From the NCBI RefSeq assembly GCF_001544835.2, contig NZ_FCNX02000010.1, positions 62,001-126,000 of the forward strand: a stretch of 64,000 nt of DNA, written 5' to 3'. This DNA comes from Caballeronia fortuita (GTDB taxonomy: Bacteria; Pseudomonadota; Gammaproteobacteria; Burkholderiales; Burkholderiaceae). Below are positions 53,736 to 61,063 of this stretch, one piece after another (positions within the stretch are counted from its first letter, which is position 1; every line of letters starts with the position of its first letter). A program made the position numbers and the translations under genes. The notes below the pieces were generated by a model. That model was not told the DNA's origin and ran no database searches. It was given only the letters and a program-made list of their open reading frames with translations.

Positions 53736-55499
53736 TTATAGATCCTCAGAGCCGAGCAGCATTTCCGTGATGCCTTTGCCTGCCTGCACCATCGGGAATA
53801 CGTTTTCGGTCGGATCGGTCTGGAAGTCGAGAAATACGGTGCGATCCTTGAGCCGCAGCGCTTCCTTCAGCGCCGGTTCGACGTCCGCGGTCTTTTCGAC
53901 GCGAATGCCGACATGGCCATACGCCTCGGCCAGCTTCACGAAGTCAGGCAGCGCGTCCATATAGGAACTGGAATAGCGCTTCTTGTATTCGATCTGCTGC
54001 CACTGGCGCACCATGCCCAGATAGCGGTTGTTCAGCGAGATGATCTTGACGGGCGTGTTGTACTGCTTGCACGTCGAGAGCTCCTGAATGCACATCTGGA
54101 TGGAGCCTTCGCCGGTGATGCAGACCACTTCGTCGTCGGGATAGGCCATCTTCACGCCCATCGCGGCGGGCAGGCCGAAGCCCATCGTGCCGAGACCGCC
54201 CGAGTTGATCCAGCGACGCGGCTTGTTGAACGGATAGAACTGCGCCGCCCACATCTGATGCTGGCCCACGTCCGAACACACGAAGGCGTTGCCATCGGTC
54301 AGTTCGTGGAGCTTTTGCACCACATATTGCGGCTTGATGATCTCGCTCTTGCGGTCGTAGGCAAGGCAATCCTTCGAGCGCCAGCCCTCGATCTCGTCCC
54401 ACCACTTCGCGAGCGCCTGCGTGTCCGGGCCGTGCTCGGCGTGCTGCAATTGCTCGATCAGTTCCTTCAGCACTTCCTTCACGTCGCCGACGATGGGAAT
54501 ATCCACCTTCACGCGCTTCGAAATGGACGACGGATCGACGTCGATATGGATGATCTTGCGCGGCGACGACGCAAAGTGCTTCGGATCGCCGATCACGCGA
54601 TCGTCGAAACGCGCGCCGATGGCGATCAGCACGTCGCAGTTCTGCATCGCCATGTTGGCTTCGTACGTGCCGTGCATGCCGAGCATGCCGAGGAACTTCT
54701 TGTCCGACGCGCGATAGCCGCCGAGACCCATCAGCGTATTGGTGACGGGATAGCCGAGCAGATCGGCGAACTGGTTCAGCTCGCGCGATGCGTCCGCGAG
54801 GATGATGCCGCCGCCGGTGTAGATGTACGGGCGCTTCGCCGAAAGCAGAAGCTGCACCGCCTTGCGGATCTGGCCCGAATGGCCTTTCGTGACCGGGTTG
54901 TACGAGCGCAGCGACACGCTCTTTACCGGCTCGTAACGGCACGGCGCCTTCGACACGTCCTTCGGAATATCGATCAGCACGGGACCCGGACGGCCGGTAC
55001 GCGCGATATAGAACGCCTTCTTGACGGTCTCGGCCAGATCGCGCACGTCCTTCACGAGGAAGTTGTGCTTCACGCACGGACGCGTGATGCCGACGGTATC
55101 GCACTCCTGGAATGCGTCGAGGCCGATGGCCGCGGTGGGCACCTGGCCGCTGATGACGACGAGCGGAATCGAATCCATATAGGCCGTGGCGATGCCGGTG
55201 ACGGCATTGGTGACGCCCGGGCCCGAAGTCACGAGGCACACGCCGACGTTGCCGGTCGAGCGCGAATACGCGTCGGCGGCGTGTACGGCGGCCTGCTCGT
55301 GGCGCACGAGAATGTGCTGAATCTGGTCCTGCTTGTACAGCTCGTCGTAGATGTAGAGTACCGAGCCGCCGGGATAGCCCCAAATGAACTCGACCTTTTC
55401 ATCGGCCAATGCGCGCATGAGCACGGTGGCGCCGATGGAGTCAGCTTCGTGAGGAGGAGTCGTATCCGACGTGGAGAATTCCGCGCTGGGCATGTTCAT
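53736..55499 (-). CDS. ilvB: Acetolactate synthase large subunit
   Basis: Thiamine-diphosphate enzyme that joins two pyruvates or pyruvate and 2-oxobutyrate. The 587-aa protein has FIWGYPGGSVLYIYDELY, the catalytic Glu in LVRHEQAAVHAADAYSR, an FAD-binding centre, and the ThDP/Mg motif in ITGEGSIQMCIQ ... SLNNRYLGMVRQW. Two Mets at the N-terminus (55499 or 55493) are possible starts. It heads the ilvB-ilvN-ilvC operon. The promoter-like pair at 55649-55678 gives a leader of ~140 nt. Confidence 0.97.
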   Translation of the reverse strand: MNMPSAEFSTSDTTPPHEADSIGATVLMRALADEKVEFIWGYPGGSVLYIYDELYKQDQIQHILVRHEQAAVHAADAYSRSTGNVGVCLVTSGPGVTNAVTGIATAYMDSIPLVVISGQVPTAAIGLDAFQECDTVGITRPCVKHNFLVKDVRDLAETVKKAFYIARTGRPGPVLIDIPKDVSKAPCRYEPVKSVSLRSYNPVTKGHSGQIRKAVQLLLSAKRPYIYTGGGIILADASRELNQFADLLGYPVTNTLMGLGGYRASDKKFLGMLGMHGTYEANMAMQNCDVLIAIGARFDDRVIGDPKHFASSPRKIIHIDVDPSSISKRVKVDIPIVGDVKEVLKELIEQLQHAEHGPDTQALAKWWDEIEGWRSKDCLAYDRKSEIIKPQYVVQKLHELTDGNAFVCSDVGQHQMWAAQFYPFNKPRRWINSGGLGTMGFGLPAAMGVKMAYPDDEVVCITGEGSIQMCIQELSTCKQYNTPVKIISLNNRYLGMVRQWQQIEYKKRYSSSYMDALPDFVKLAEAYGHVGIRVEKTADVEPALKEALRLKDRTVFLDFQTDPTENVFPMVQAGKGITEMLLGSEDL

Positions 55500-55648
55500 T
55501 CATCACCTTTCGAATTTTCGGCAAAAAATTGATCGGGTGCTCTCTACCGGGCTTGTGGCTCGGGTTCAAGCGGCGCGTCTAGGTTTGACAGGCGTGCTTC
55601 TTGGGCTCGCCTCAAAGCAGACATTTCACTGGATGATGCGAGTCAGAA

Positions 55649-55678
55649 AATGTAACAGTGGCGCGCGCGGCGGGTCAA
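55649..55678 (-). promoter_or_regulatory. Candidate sigma-70 promoter for ilvB-ilvN-ilvC
   Basis: TTGACC (5/6 of TTGACA) and TACATT (4/6 of TATAAT) with an 18-nt spacer on the minus strand, about 150 nt upstream of the ilvB start. Confidence 0.5.
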
Positions 55679-55835
55679 GCAAAAAGTTTCCGAACGCACT
55701 GACGACGCCCTTTCGGCCGCGCACGACGCGAAAAACTTGCCGAAATCGCGGCTTATCGGCGCGGAGCGGCGTCGGACCGATATGTCGCAAGTGGCAACAA
55801 AACCGCTCATTTCCTCCGGATGCGGCGAAACTTTG

Positions 55836-55858
55836 CTAGGATTCGCAGGTTTTCCTAG
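55836..55858. repeat. Inverted repeat upstream of the sigma factor gene
   Basis: CTAGGA and TCCTAG are exact inverted copies 11 nt apart (centre ~74 nt before the start codon), nested with a second pair GCGAA (55825-55829) and TTCGC (55842-55846). The symmetry suggests an operator or an RNA hairpin in the leader. Confidence 0.45.
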
Positions 55859-55920
55859 AACTCCACGATCTTCTTCGACGCAACTTCGGACGCAGATTCG
55901 TTGCGCCGGGTCCCCAACGG

Positions 55921-56484
55921 ATGGCATCAGACAAGGAACTCGCCGATTTTCTGGCGGGCGTCGAAAGACGCGCGTTCAAGCAAACCGTGTACACCGTTCG
56001 CGACGACGACGCGGCGCTCGACATCGTGCAGGACGCGATGATCAAGCTGGCGGAGAAATACGGCGACCGGCCCGCATCCGAGCTTCCGCTTTTATTCCAG
56101 CGTATCCTGCAGAACGCGACGCACGATTATTTCCGTCGCCAGAAGGTGCGCAACACCTGGGTCAGCCTCTTCTCGTCCTTCGGCAACGCGGACGACGACG
56201 AATTCGACCCGCTCGAAACCTTCGAAGCCGAGGACGGCGCGATCGGCAGCGAGAGCAGCGAGAACCGTCTGGAACGCGAACAGGTTCTGAACCTGATCGA
56301 CGCCGAAATCCAGAAACTGCCCGCGCGTCAACGAGAAGCCTTTCTCATGCGTTACTGGGAAGACATGGATGTCGCCGAGACGGCCGCCGCGATGGGGTGC
56401 TCCGAGGGCAGCGTGAAAACTCATTGTTCACGCGCCACGCACACTCTCGCCCAAGCCCTGAAAGCAAAAGGGATCACGCTATGA
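55921..56484 (+). CDS. ECF-type RNA polymerase sigma factor
   Basis: A 187-aa sigma-70 family protein of extracytoplasmic-function type. Region 2 is at residues ~24-78 (YTVRDDDAALDIVQDAMIKL ... NATHDYFRRQKVR) and region 4 at ~135-178 (LPARQREAFLMRYWEDMDV ... GCSEGSVKTHCSRAT), linked by an acidic segment (DADDDEFDPLETFEAED-like). The next gene starts inside its stop codon (ATGA), an arrangement common for sigma and anti-sigma genes. No zinc anti-sigma motif is nearby. I would group it with RpoE-like ECF factors whose control in Burkholderia is little studied. Confidence 0.9.
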   Translation: MASDKELADFLAGVERRAFKQTVYTVRDDDAALDIVQDAMIKLAEKYGDRPASELPLLFQRILQNATHDYFRRQKVRNTWVSLFSSFGNADDDEFDPLETFEAEDGAIGSESSENRLEREQVLNLIDAEIQKLPARQREAFLMRYWEDMDVAETAAAMGCSEGSVKTHCSRATHTLAQALKAKGITL

Positions 56485-56933
56485 GTTCCGCTCTTGAAAC
56501 GAAGGAAAACGAGTTCGCGCTGAAAGTCGTGCGCGCACTGGACGAAAGCACGTCGAACATGCCCGCCGCGGCTGTCGACCGGCTGCGCGACGCGCGCCGC
56601 GCTGCGATCGCGCGCAAGAAGCCGGAGAAGGTGGCCGTCGCGATGACCGCGCCCGCCTTCACGCCTGCGTTCGCGGGCGCCGGCAGCACGCTCGACGCGG
56701 GCGGCTCCGGCAACGCACACGGCCCGAAAGGGCTGCTCGCGCGGCTCGGCGGCCTCGGGCTCGCGTGGCCGCTCGCGGCGCTCATCATCGGGATTGCGGG
56801 CATCGCCTATTGGGAAGATCAGCAGCGCAAGGCCGAACTCGCCGACATCGACGCGGCCATGATGAGCGACAGCCTGCCGATCGACGCGTATCTCGATCAC
56901 GGATTCAACGCGTATCTGACGCGCAATCATTAA
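56481..56933 (+). CDS. DUF3619 single-span membrane protein, candidate anti-sigma factor
   Basis: A 150-aa protein whose ATG overlaps the sigma-factor stop. Residues 1-50 are a charged helical cytoplasmic part (ETKENEFALKVVRALDESTS; AAVDRLRDARRAAIARKKPE), 51-90 a Gly/Ala-rich linker, ~92-110 one membrane helix (LGLAWPLAALIIGIAGIAYW) and a ~40-residue periplasmic tail. This plan, next to a sigma factor, is what one expects of a transmembrane anti-sigma factor, but no known anti-sigma domain or HxxxCxxC motif is visible. Family name DUF3619 from the pattern of relatives. Confidence 0.82.
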   Translation: MSSALETKENEFALKVVRALDESTSNMPAAAVDRLRDARRAAIARKKPEKVAVAMTAPAFTPAFAGAGSTLDAGGSGNAHGPKGLLARLGGLGLAWPLAALIIGIAGIAYWEDQQRKAELADIDAAMMSDSLPIDAYLDHGFNAYLTRNH

Positions 56934-56961
56934 GCACTGAATTCAGCGGGGGAATTTTCGG

Positions 56962-57729
56962 GTGAGTTACAAGCGCGGTCTCGCGATTGTCTTCGGTTGC
57001 GCGATTGCGGGTCTGGTTGCGTTCGCCGCGACTTATCCGCGCTTCTATTCCACCGCCGCCGCGCCTTCGTCCGCCGCCGCGCCGAGCGGCGGTTCGGGCA
57101 CGAGCGCGGACGCGAGCGTCTCGCCGTTGTCCGCGCTGTCGTCCGAAGGTCCGCTTTCCTGGAGTCATCTCACCGAAGCGCAGCATGCGGCGCTCGCGCC
57201 TTTCGCCACGCAATGGGACTCGTTCTCCGACGAGCGCAAGCAGAAGTGGCTCAAGATCGCATCCCGTTTCCACCGGATGTCGCCCGAGGCGCAGAAGCAT
57301 CTGCATCAGCGCATGGAGGAATGGGTGCGCCTCACGCCCGACCAGCGCAAGGTCGCGCGCGAGAACTATCAGGTTTCCAAGTCGGTGCCGCCGGAGAAGC
57401 GCGAGAAGGCTTGGGACGCGTATCAAAAGCTCTCCGAAGAACAGAAAAAGAAGCTGGCCGCGAGCGAGCGCACGCGCCGTCCGACTGTCGTCTCCGCGCC
57501 GCCCACCGGCAAGACCGAAGTGAAGGACATCAACCGCCTCGTCACGGCGCGCGAGCAAGGGCATGTTCCCGGCCACGCGGATGGCGTGTCGGGTACCGCG
57601 CCCGCCCCGGCCGCGCCCGTTTCCGGTGCGCCGGCGCAGCCCGCCATTCCGAACGCGGCGAGCATCGTGCCGGCCACGCCAATTCCGGTATCGCCGCAGC
57701 AGGCGCCTTCGATGTACAACGGCTCGTGA
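56962..57729 (+). CDS. DUF3106 domain protein, membrane-anchored
   Basis: A 255-aa protein from a GTG start with an N-terminal helix (GLAIVFGCAIAGLVAFAATY), which may be a signal anchor, then a helical region of short repeats with WDSFSDERKQKWLKIASRF, MSPEAQKHLHQRMEEWVRLT and YQKLSEEQKKKLAASERTR, the DUF3106 pattern. These repeats of Asp/Glu-x-x-Arg-x-x-Trp type resemble the periplasmic stress sensors of the CpxP/Spy/ZraP kind in composition, so a sensor role is possible but unproven. The last ~70 residues are Pro/Ala-rich. It lies 28 nt after DUF3619 and overlaps the RDD gene (GTGA). Confidence 0.83.
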   Translation: MSYKRGLAIVFGCAIAGLVAFAATYPRFYSTAAAPSSAAAPSGGSGTSADASVSPLSALSSEGPLSWSHLTEAQHAALAPFATQWDSFSDERKQKWLKIASRFHRMSPEAQKHLHQRMEEWVRLTPDQRKVARENYQVSKSVPPEKREKAWDAYQKLSEEQKKKLAASERTRRPTVVSAPPTGKTEVKDINRLVTAREQGHVPGHADGVSGTAPAPAAPVSGAPAQPAIPNAASIVPATPIPVSPQQAPSMYNGS

Positions 57730-58247
57730 GCGCGCAGCCGGCCGTGGCGACCGTCGATCCGATGCGCGCGCCCACGCTGCGCCGCCGCCTCGCGACGATG
57801 CTCTACGAAGGCGTCATCCTCTTCGGCGTCGTATTCATCGCCGGATATCTTTTCAGCACGCTCACGCAGCAACGTAACGGCCTCACGCATCACAACTGGC
57901 TGATGTCGTGGATCGGCATCGTGATTGCGGCCTACTTCGTGTATTTCTGGACGCACGGCGGCCAGACCCTGCCGATGAAAACCTGGCGCCTCAAGCTCGT
58001 CGATGCGCACGGTGAGCCTGTCAAGCCCGCGCGCGCACTCGCGCGCTACGTCCTCGCGTGGCTGTGGTTCCTGCCGCCGCTCGCGCTGCATCCGCTCTTC
58101 TCGCTCGCCGTGCCGCAGACGCTCGCCGTGTTCGCCGGGTGGGTCGCGCTATGGGCTGCCGCCGTGCGGCTCGATCCGGCGCGCCAGTTCATCCATGACC
58201 GCCTCGCCGGCACGCGCATCGTTGCCGTGCAGCCGCTCGCCAAGTAA
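57726..58247 (+). CDS. RDD family integral membrane protein
   Basis: A 173-aa protein from a GTG that overlaps the preceding stop (an ATG at 57762 is a second possible start). It has three to four helices, with the RDD domain signature Arg near LRRRLATMLYEGVILFGVVF and the Asp pair later in VRLDPARQFIHDRLAGTRIV. The segment GGQTLPMKTWRLKLVDAHGE is family-typical. Function unknown; the operon context suggests a role in envelope maintenance. Confidence 0.88.
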   Translation: MSAQPAVATVDPMRAPTLRRRLATMLYEGVILFGVVFIAGYLFSTLTQQRNGLTHHNWLMSWIGIVIAAYFVYFWTHGGQTLPMKTWRLKLVDAHGEPVKPARALARYVLAWLWFLPPLALHPLFSLAVPQTLAVFAGWVALWAAAVRLDPARQFIHDRLAGTRIVAVQPLAK

Positions 58248-58263
58248 TAAGAACTTCTCGTGA

Positions 58264-58281
58264 CTGTCACGGCTCGGTCAC
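58264..58281 (+). promoter_or_regulatory. Candidate PHO box (PhoB site) upstream of plcP
   Basis: CTGTCAC-GGCT-CGGTCAC: two 7-nt direct repeats separated by 4 nt, the PHO-box plan, where the first repeat equals the CTGTCA(C/T) consensus and the second has one mismatch (CG instead of CT). It ends 45 nt before the ATG of the phosphoesterase gene. The downstream -10 is poor (TAATGC at 58294), so the site is a candidate only. Confidence 0.55.
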
Positions 58282-58326
58282 AGCCGGAAGGCGTAATGCG
58301 CATACCGAAACCCGACGCGCGAGCCA

Positions 58327-59310
58327 ATGGCCTTCACCTCGTCAGCCCGACCGGCAATCGACCCGCCCTCTCCCTTCAGCTTCGGCGACAGCGAGCAGCG
58401 CTTCGGCCCCTTCGCACTGCGATCCGAGTCCACTGAGTCATCCGAGTCTGCATCGGCGAGCGTGCCGGGCTGGTCCGACACACGCGTCGACACGCCGGGC
58501 CGGCACGACGACATTGCCGATTCCGCCAACGAGCCGCAGCGCTATCGCACGATCTGGCTGTCGGACATCCACCTCGGCTCGGGCGGCTGCCAGGCGCCGT
58601 ATCTGCTCGATTTCCTTCGGCATCACGAGTCGGAGTATCTGTATCTCGTCGGGGACATCATCGACGGATGGCAGCTTCGCAAAGGCTGGTTCTGGCCGCA
58701 GGCGCACAACGACGTCGTGCAGAAAATCCTGCGCAAGGCCAGAAAAGGCACGCAGGTCGTCTATATCCCCGGCAATCACGACGAAGCCGCGCGCCAGTTC
58801 TGCGACCTCGCGTTCGGCGACATCCACGTGCGCGGCGAAGCGTTCCACACGACGCTCGCGGGCAAGCGCCTGTGGATCGTGCACGGCGATCTCTTCGACG
58901 GCGTCATTCAGCACGCCAGATGGCTCGCCTATCTCGGCGACACCGCGTACACGATGATCCTACTGCTCAACCGCTGGTTCAATCGCGTGCGCACGCGGCT
59001 CGGGCTCAATTACTGGTCGCTCTCGCAGTACCTCAAGCATCAGGTGAAGAACGCGGTCAACTTCATCTCGCAGTTCGAAAAAGTGATGACCGACGAAGCG
59101 CGCCGCCGCGGCTGCGACGGCGTCGTGTGCGGGCATATCCACAAGGCCGAGATCCGCGACATCGACGGAATTCTCTACTGCAACGACGGCGACTGGGTCG
59201 AGAGTCTCTCGGCGCTCGTCGAGACTTACGACGGCGAACTGAAGGTCGTCTACTGGACAGTGATGCGTTCGCCGGAAGCGCGCGCGGCGAAAGCCCGCGC
59301 GACCGTCTAA
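58327..59310 (+). CDS. plcP: PlcP-type metallophosphoesterase (phospholipase C, often mislabelled LpxH-like)
   Basis: A 327-aa calcineurin-like phosphoesterase. Metal motifs: LSDIHLGSGGCQA (D80, H82), LVGDIIDGWQL (D110, D113), IPGNHDEAARQF (N150, H151), IVHGDLFDGVIQ and VCGHIHKAEIRD (H270, H272). The blocks DIIDGW, WPQAHNDVVQKILRKARKGT and YWSLSQYLKHQVKNAVNFIS match PlcP of Sinorhizobium, an enzyme that removes the head group from phosphatidylcholine/ethanolamine at low phosphate, and not the LpxH at 6854 (no GNRDF/HGDGLC). The first ~70 residues are a Ser/Asp-rich, probably disordered extension. Agt-like and dgkA genes follow. Confidence 0.72.
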   Translation: MAFTSSARPAIDPPSPFSFGDSEQRFGPFALRSESTESSESASASVPGWSDTRVDTPGRHDDIADSANEPQRYRTIWLSDIHLGSGGCQAPYLLDFLRHHESEYLYLVGDIIDGWQLRKGWFWPQAHNDVVQKILRKARKGTQVVYIPGNHDEAARQFCDLAFGDIHVRGEAFHTTLAGKRLWIVHGDLFDGVIQHARWLAYLGDTAYTMILLLNRWFNRVRTRLGLNYWSLSQYLKHQVKNAVNFISQFEKVMTDEARRRGCDGVVCGHIHKAEIRDIDGILYCNDGDWVESLSALVETYDGELKVVYWTVMRSPEARAAKARATV

Positions 59311-59337
59311 ACTCAAACGAACACGGGGCCACAGCCG

Positions 59338-60369
59338 ATGAAGATCATGATCGTTACCGACGCATGGGAGCCGCAGGTCAACGGCGTCGTGCGCACGCTC
59401 ACGCAGACGACGAAGGAACTCACCGCGCTCGGGCATCGCGTGGAACTGCTCACGCCGCTCGAGTTCAAGACGATTCCCTGCCCGACGTATCCGGAGATCC
59501 GCCTGTCGCTGCTGCCGGGACAGCGCGTCGCGCGCCGCATCGACGCATTCGAGCCGGATGCACTGCACATCGCCACCGAAGGCCCGCTCGGCCTTGCCGC
59601 GCGCGCGTATGCGCTGCGTCACAAGCTGCCGTTCACGACCGCGTATCACACGCGCTTCCCGGAGTACGTCAAGGCGCGCTTCGGCATTCCGCTCGCGCTC
59701 ACGTATCGTTTCCTGCACTGGTTCCACAAGGGCTCGCAAGCCGTGATGGCGCCGACGCCCGTCGTCAAGAGCGATCTCGAAAAATACGGTTTCACGAACG
59801 TCGTGCTGTGGACGCGCGGCGTCGATCTCGACATCTTTCATCCGATGGAGTCGAAGGTGCTCAACACCGCGCGGCCCATCTTCCTGTACGTCGGGCGCGT
59901 GGCCGTGGAGAAGAACGTCGAGGCGTTCCTGAAGCTCGATCTGCCCGGCTCGAAATGGGTCGCCGGCGAAGGCCCGGCGCTCGCGGAGCTGAAGTCGCGC
60001 TATACGAACGTCAACTATCTCGGCGTGCTCTCGCAGCCCGAACTCGCGAAGGTCTACGCCGCAGCCGATGTCTTCGTGTTCCCGAGCAAGACCGATACCT
60101 TCGGCCTCGTGCTGCTCGAAGCGATGGCGTGCGGCACGCCGGTCGCGGCGTATCCGGTGACGGGCCCGATCGACGTGCTTGGCGAAACCGGCCCCGGCGC
60201 GCTCTACGACGACCTGCACGAAGCCTGCCTCGAAGCACTGAAGATCGAGCGCGCCGATGCCCGCGCGTGGGCCGAGCGCTTCTCGTGGCGCGCGGCGTCG
60301 GAACAGTTCGCATCGCATCTGCGCCAGTTCGGGCCACGCGCGGCGAGTTCGGACCGGGCGGCGGCATGA
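59338..60369 (+). CDS. GT4 glycosyltransferase, Agt/SqdX-like
   Basis: A 343-aa GT-B fold glycosyltransferase. The N-terminal domain opens KIMIVTDAWEPQVNGVVRTL with the acceptor-side motif YHTRFPEYVKARFG; the C-terminal domain has FLYVGRVAVEKNVEAFL and the nucleotide-sugar motif SKTDTFGLVLLEAMACGTPV (Ex7E motif with Asp in the first position). This type includes Agt (glycosylates diacylglycerol) and SqdX. It lies 27 nt after plcP and overlaps dgkA as ATGA. I infer that it uses the diacylglycerol freed by PlcP; the sugar donor is not readable. Confidence 0.78.
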   Translation: MKIMIVTDAWEPQVNGVVRTLTQTTKELTALGHRVELLTPLEFKTIPCPTYPEIRLSLLPGQRVARRIDAFEPDALHIATEGPLGLAARAYALRHKLPFTTAYHTRFPEYVKARFGIPLALTYRFLHWFHKGSQAVMAPTPVVKSDLEKYGFTNVVLWTRGVDLDIFHPMESKVLNTARPIFLYVGRVAVEKNVEAFLKLDLPGSKWVAGEGPALAELKSRYTNVNYLGVLSQPELAKVYAAADVFVFPSKTDTFGLVLLEAMACGTPVAAYPVTGPIDVLGETGPGALYDDLHEACLEALKIERADARAWAERFSWRAASEQFASHLRQFGPRAASSDRAAA

Positions 60370-60920
60370 CGCGACGCGCCGTCGCGCAGGAACGGGCCGA
60401 AGCGAACGCGCGCACCGCGTCGTCAGCGCCGGCGCGCGAGCGCGATCCTTTCGACGACGAACTCGACGACATCGACGAAGCGCCCGCGCCAGCAACCGAG
60501 CCGCTCGGCCCCGACGACCTGCCCTTCAATCCGTACAAGGGCAATCGCGGCTTCACGCGCGCGTGGCACGCGATGAAGAATTCGCTCTACGGCTTTCGCG
60601 TCGCGATCCGCGAGGAAAGCGCGTTTCGACAGGAACTCACGCTCGCCGCGATCCTGCTGCCGTGCAGCCTCTTCGCGCCGGTGGCGCCGGTCGAGCGCGC
60701 GGCGCTGATCGCGTCGGTGCTGCTCGTGCTCATCGTCGAGCTGCTCAATTCGAGCGTCGAGGCGGCCATCGACCGCATCTCGCTCGAACGTCACGAATTG
60801 TCAAAGCGGGCGAAGGATTTCGGCAGCGCCGCGGTGATGGTCGCGCTCGGCGTCTGCGTCATCACATGGGGGCTGATTCTGTGGCCACTCGCCTCCGCGT
60901 GGCTCGCTCGTATCTCGTAA
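60366..60920 (+). CDS. dgkA: Diacylglycerol kinase, prokaryotic (DgkA)
   Basis: Integral-membrane kinase that turns diacylglycerol into phosphatidic acid. The 184-aa protein has a ~60-residue acidic N-terminal extension (DDELDDIDEAPAPATEP) not present in E. coli DgkA (122 aa), followed by the DgkA core: RAWHAMKNSLYGFRVAIREE, EELLNSSVEAAID-type catalytic region (VELLNSSVEAAIDRIS) and KDFGSAAVMVALG. It overlaps the GT4 gene by 4 nt and would recycle diacylglycerol left by PlcP. Confidence 0.92.
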   Translation: MTRRAVAQERAEANARTASSAPARERDPFDDELDDIDEAPAPATEPLGPDDLPFNPYKGNRGFTRAWHAMKNSLYGFRVAIREESAFRQELTLAAILLPCSLFAPVAPVERAALIASVLLVLIVELLNSSVEAAIDRISLERHELSKRAKDFGSAAVMVALGVCVITWGLILWPLASAWLARIS

Positions 60921-60971
60921 TCATGATCGAGCGCGCGCAAAGGGCGCAGCCGTGCCGCAGAACGACCGGTT

Positions 60972-60977
60972 TATAAT
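60972..60977 (+). promoter_or_regulatory. Candidate -10 element for the TetR gene
   Basis: A perfect TATAAT lies 86 nt upstream of the TetR start, in a 143-nt gap. No clear -35 hexamer at the standard spacing. Confidence 0.35.
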
Positions 60978-61063
60978 CGTCCGATATTCTCAAAAATAGC
61001 AACGGAAGCGGCCGCGCGAACGCTCATCCCGAGCCTCGCGGCCCGATCCCAAGGTCGGACGAC

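Larger units (their letters stand above)
55500..55920. other. Divergent intergenic region between ilvB and the sigma factor gene
   Basis: This 421-base stretch lies between divergent operons. On the minus strand it has a promoter-like pair and then a ~140-nt ilvB leader. The leader contains a 27-codon frame (ATG-SALRRAQEARL...) with no run of Ile, Val or Leu codons, so I see no classical attenuator. On the plus strand the part near the sigma factor has inverted repeats at 55825-55858. No gene of recognisable type is seen. Confidence 0.6.

Noticed and set aside
58327-59310. Annotation of this gene as a second LpxH
   Set aside because: The real LpxH is at 6854 with GNRDF and HGDGLC. This one lacks them and carries PlcP-type blocks next to a diacylglycerol-type glycosyltransferase.
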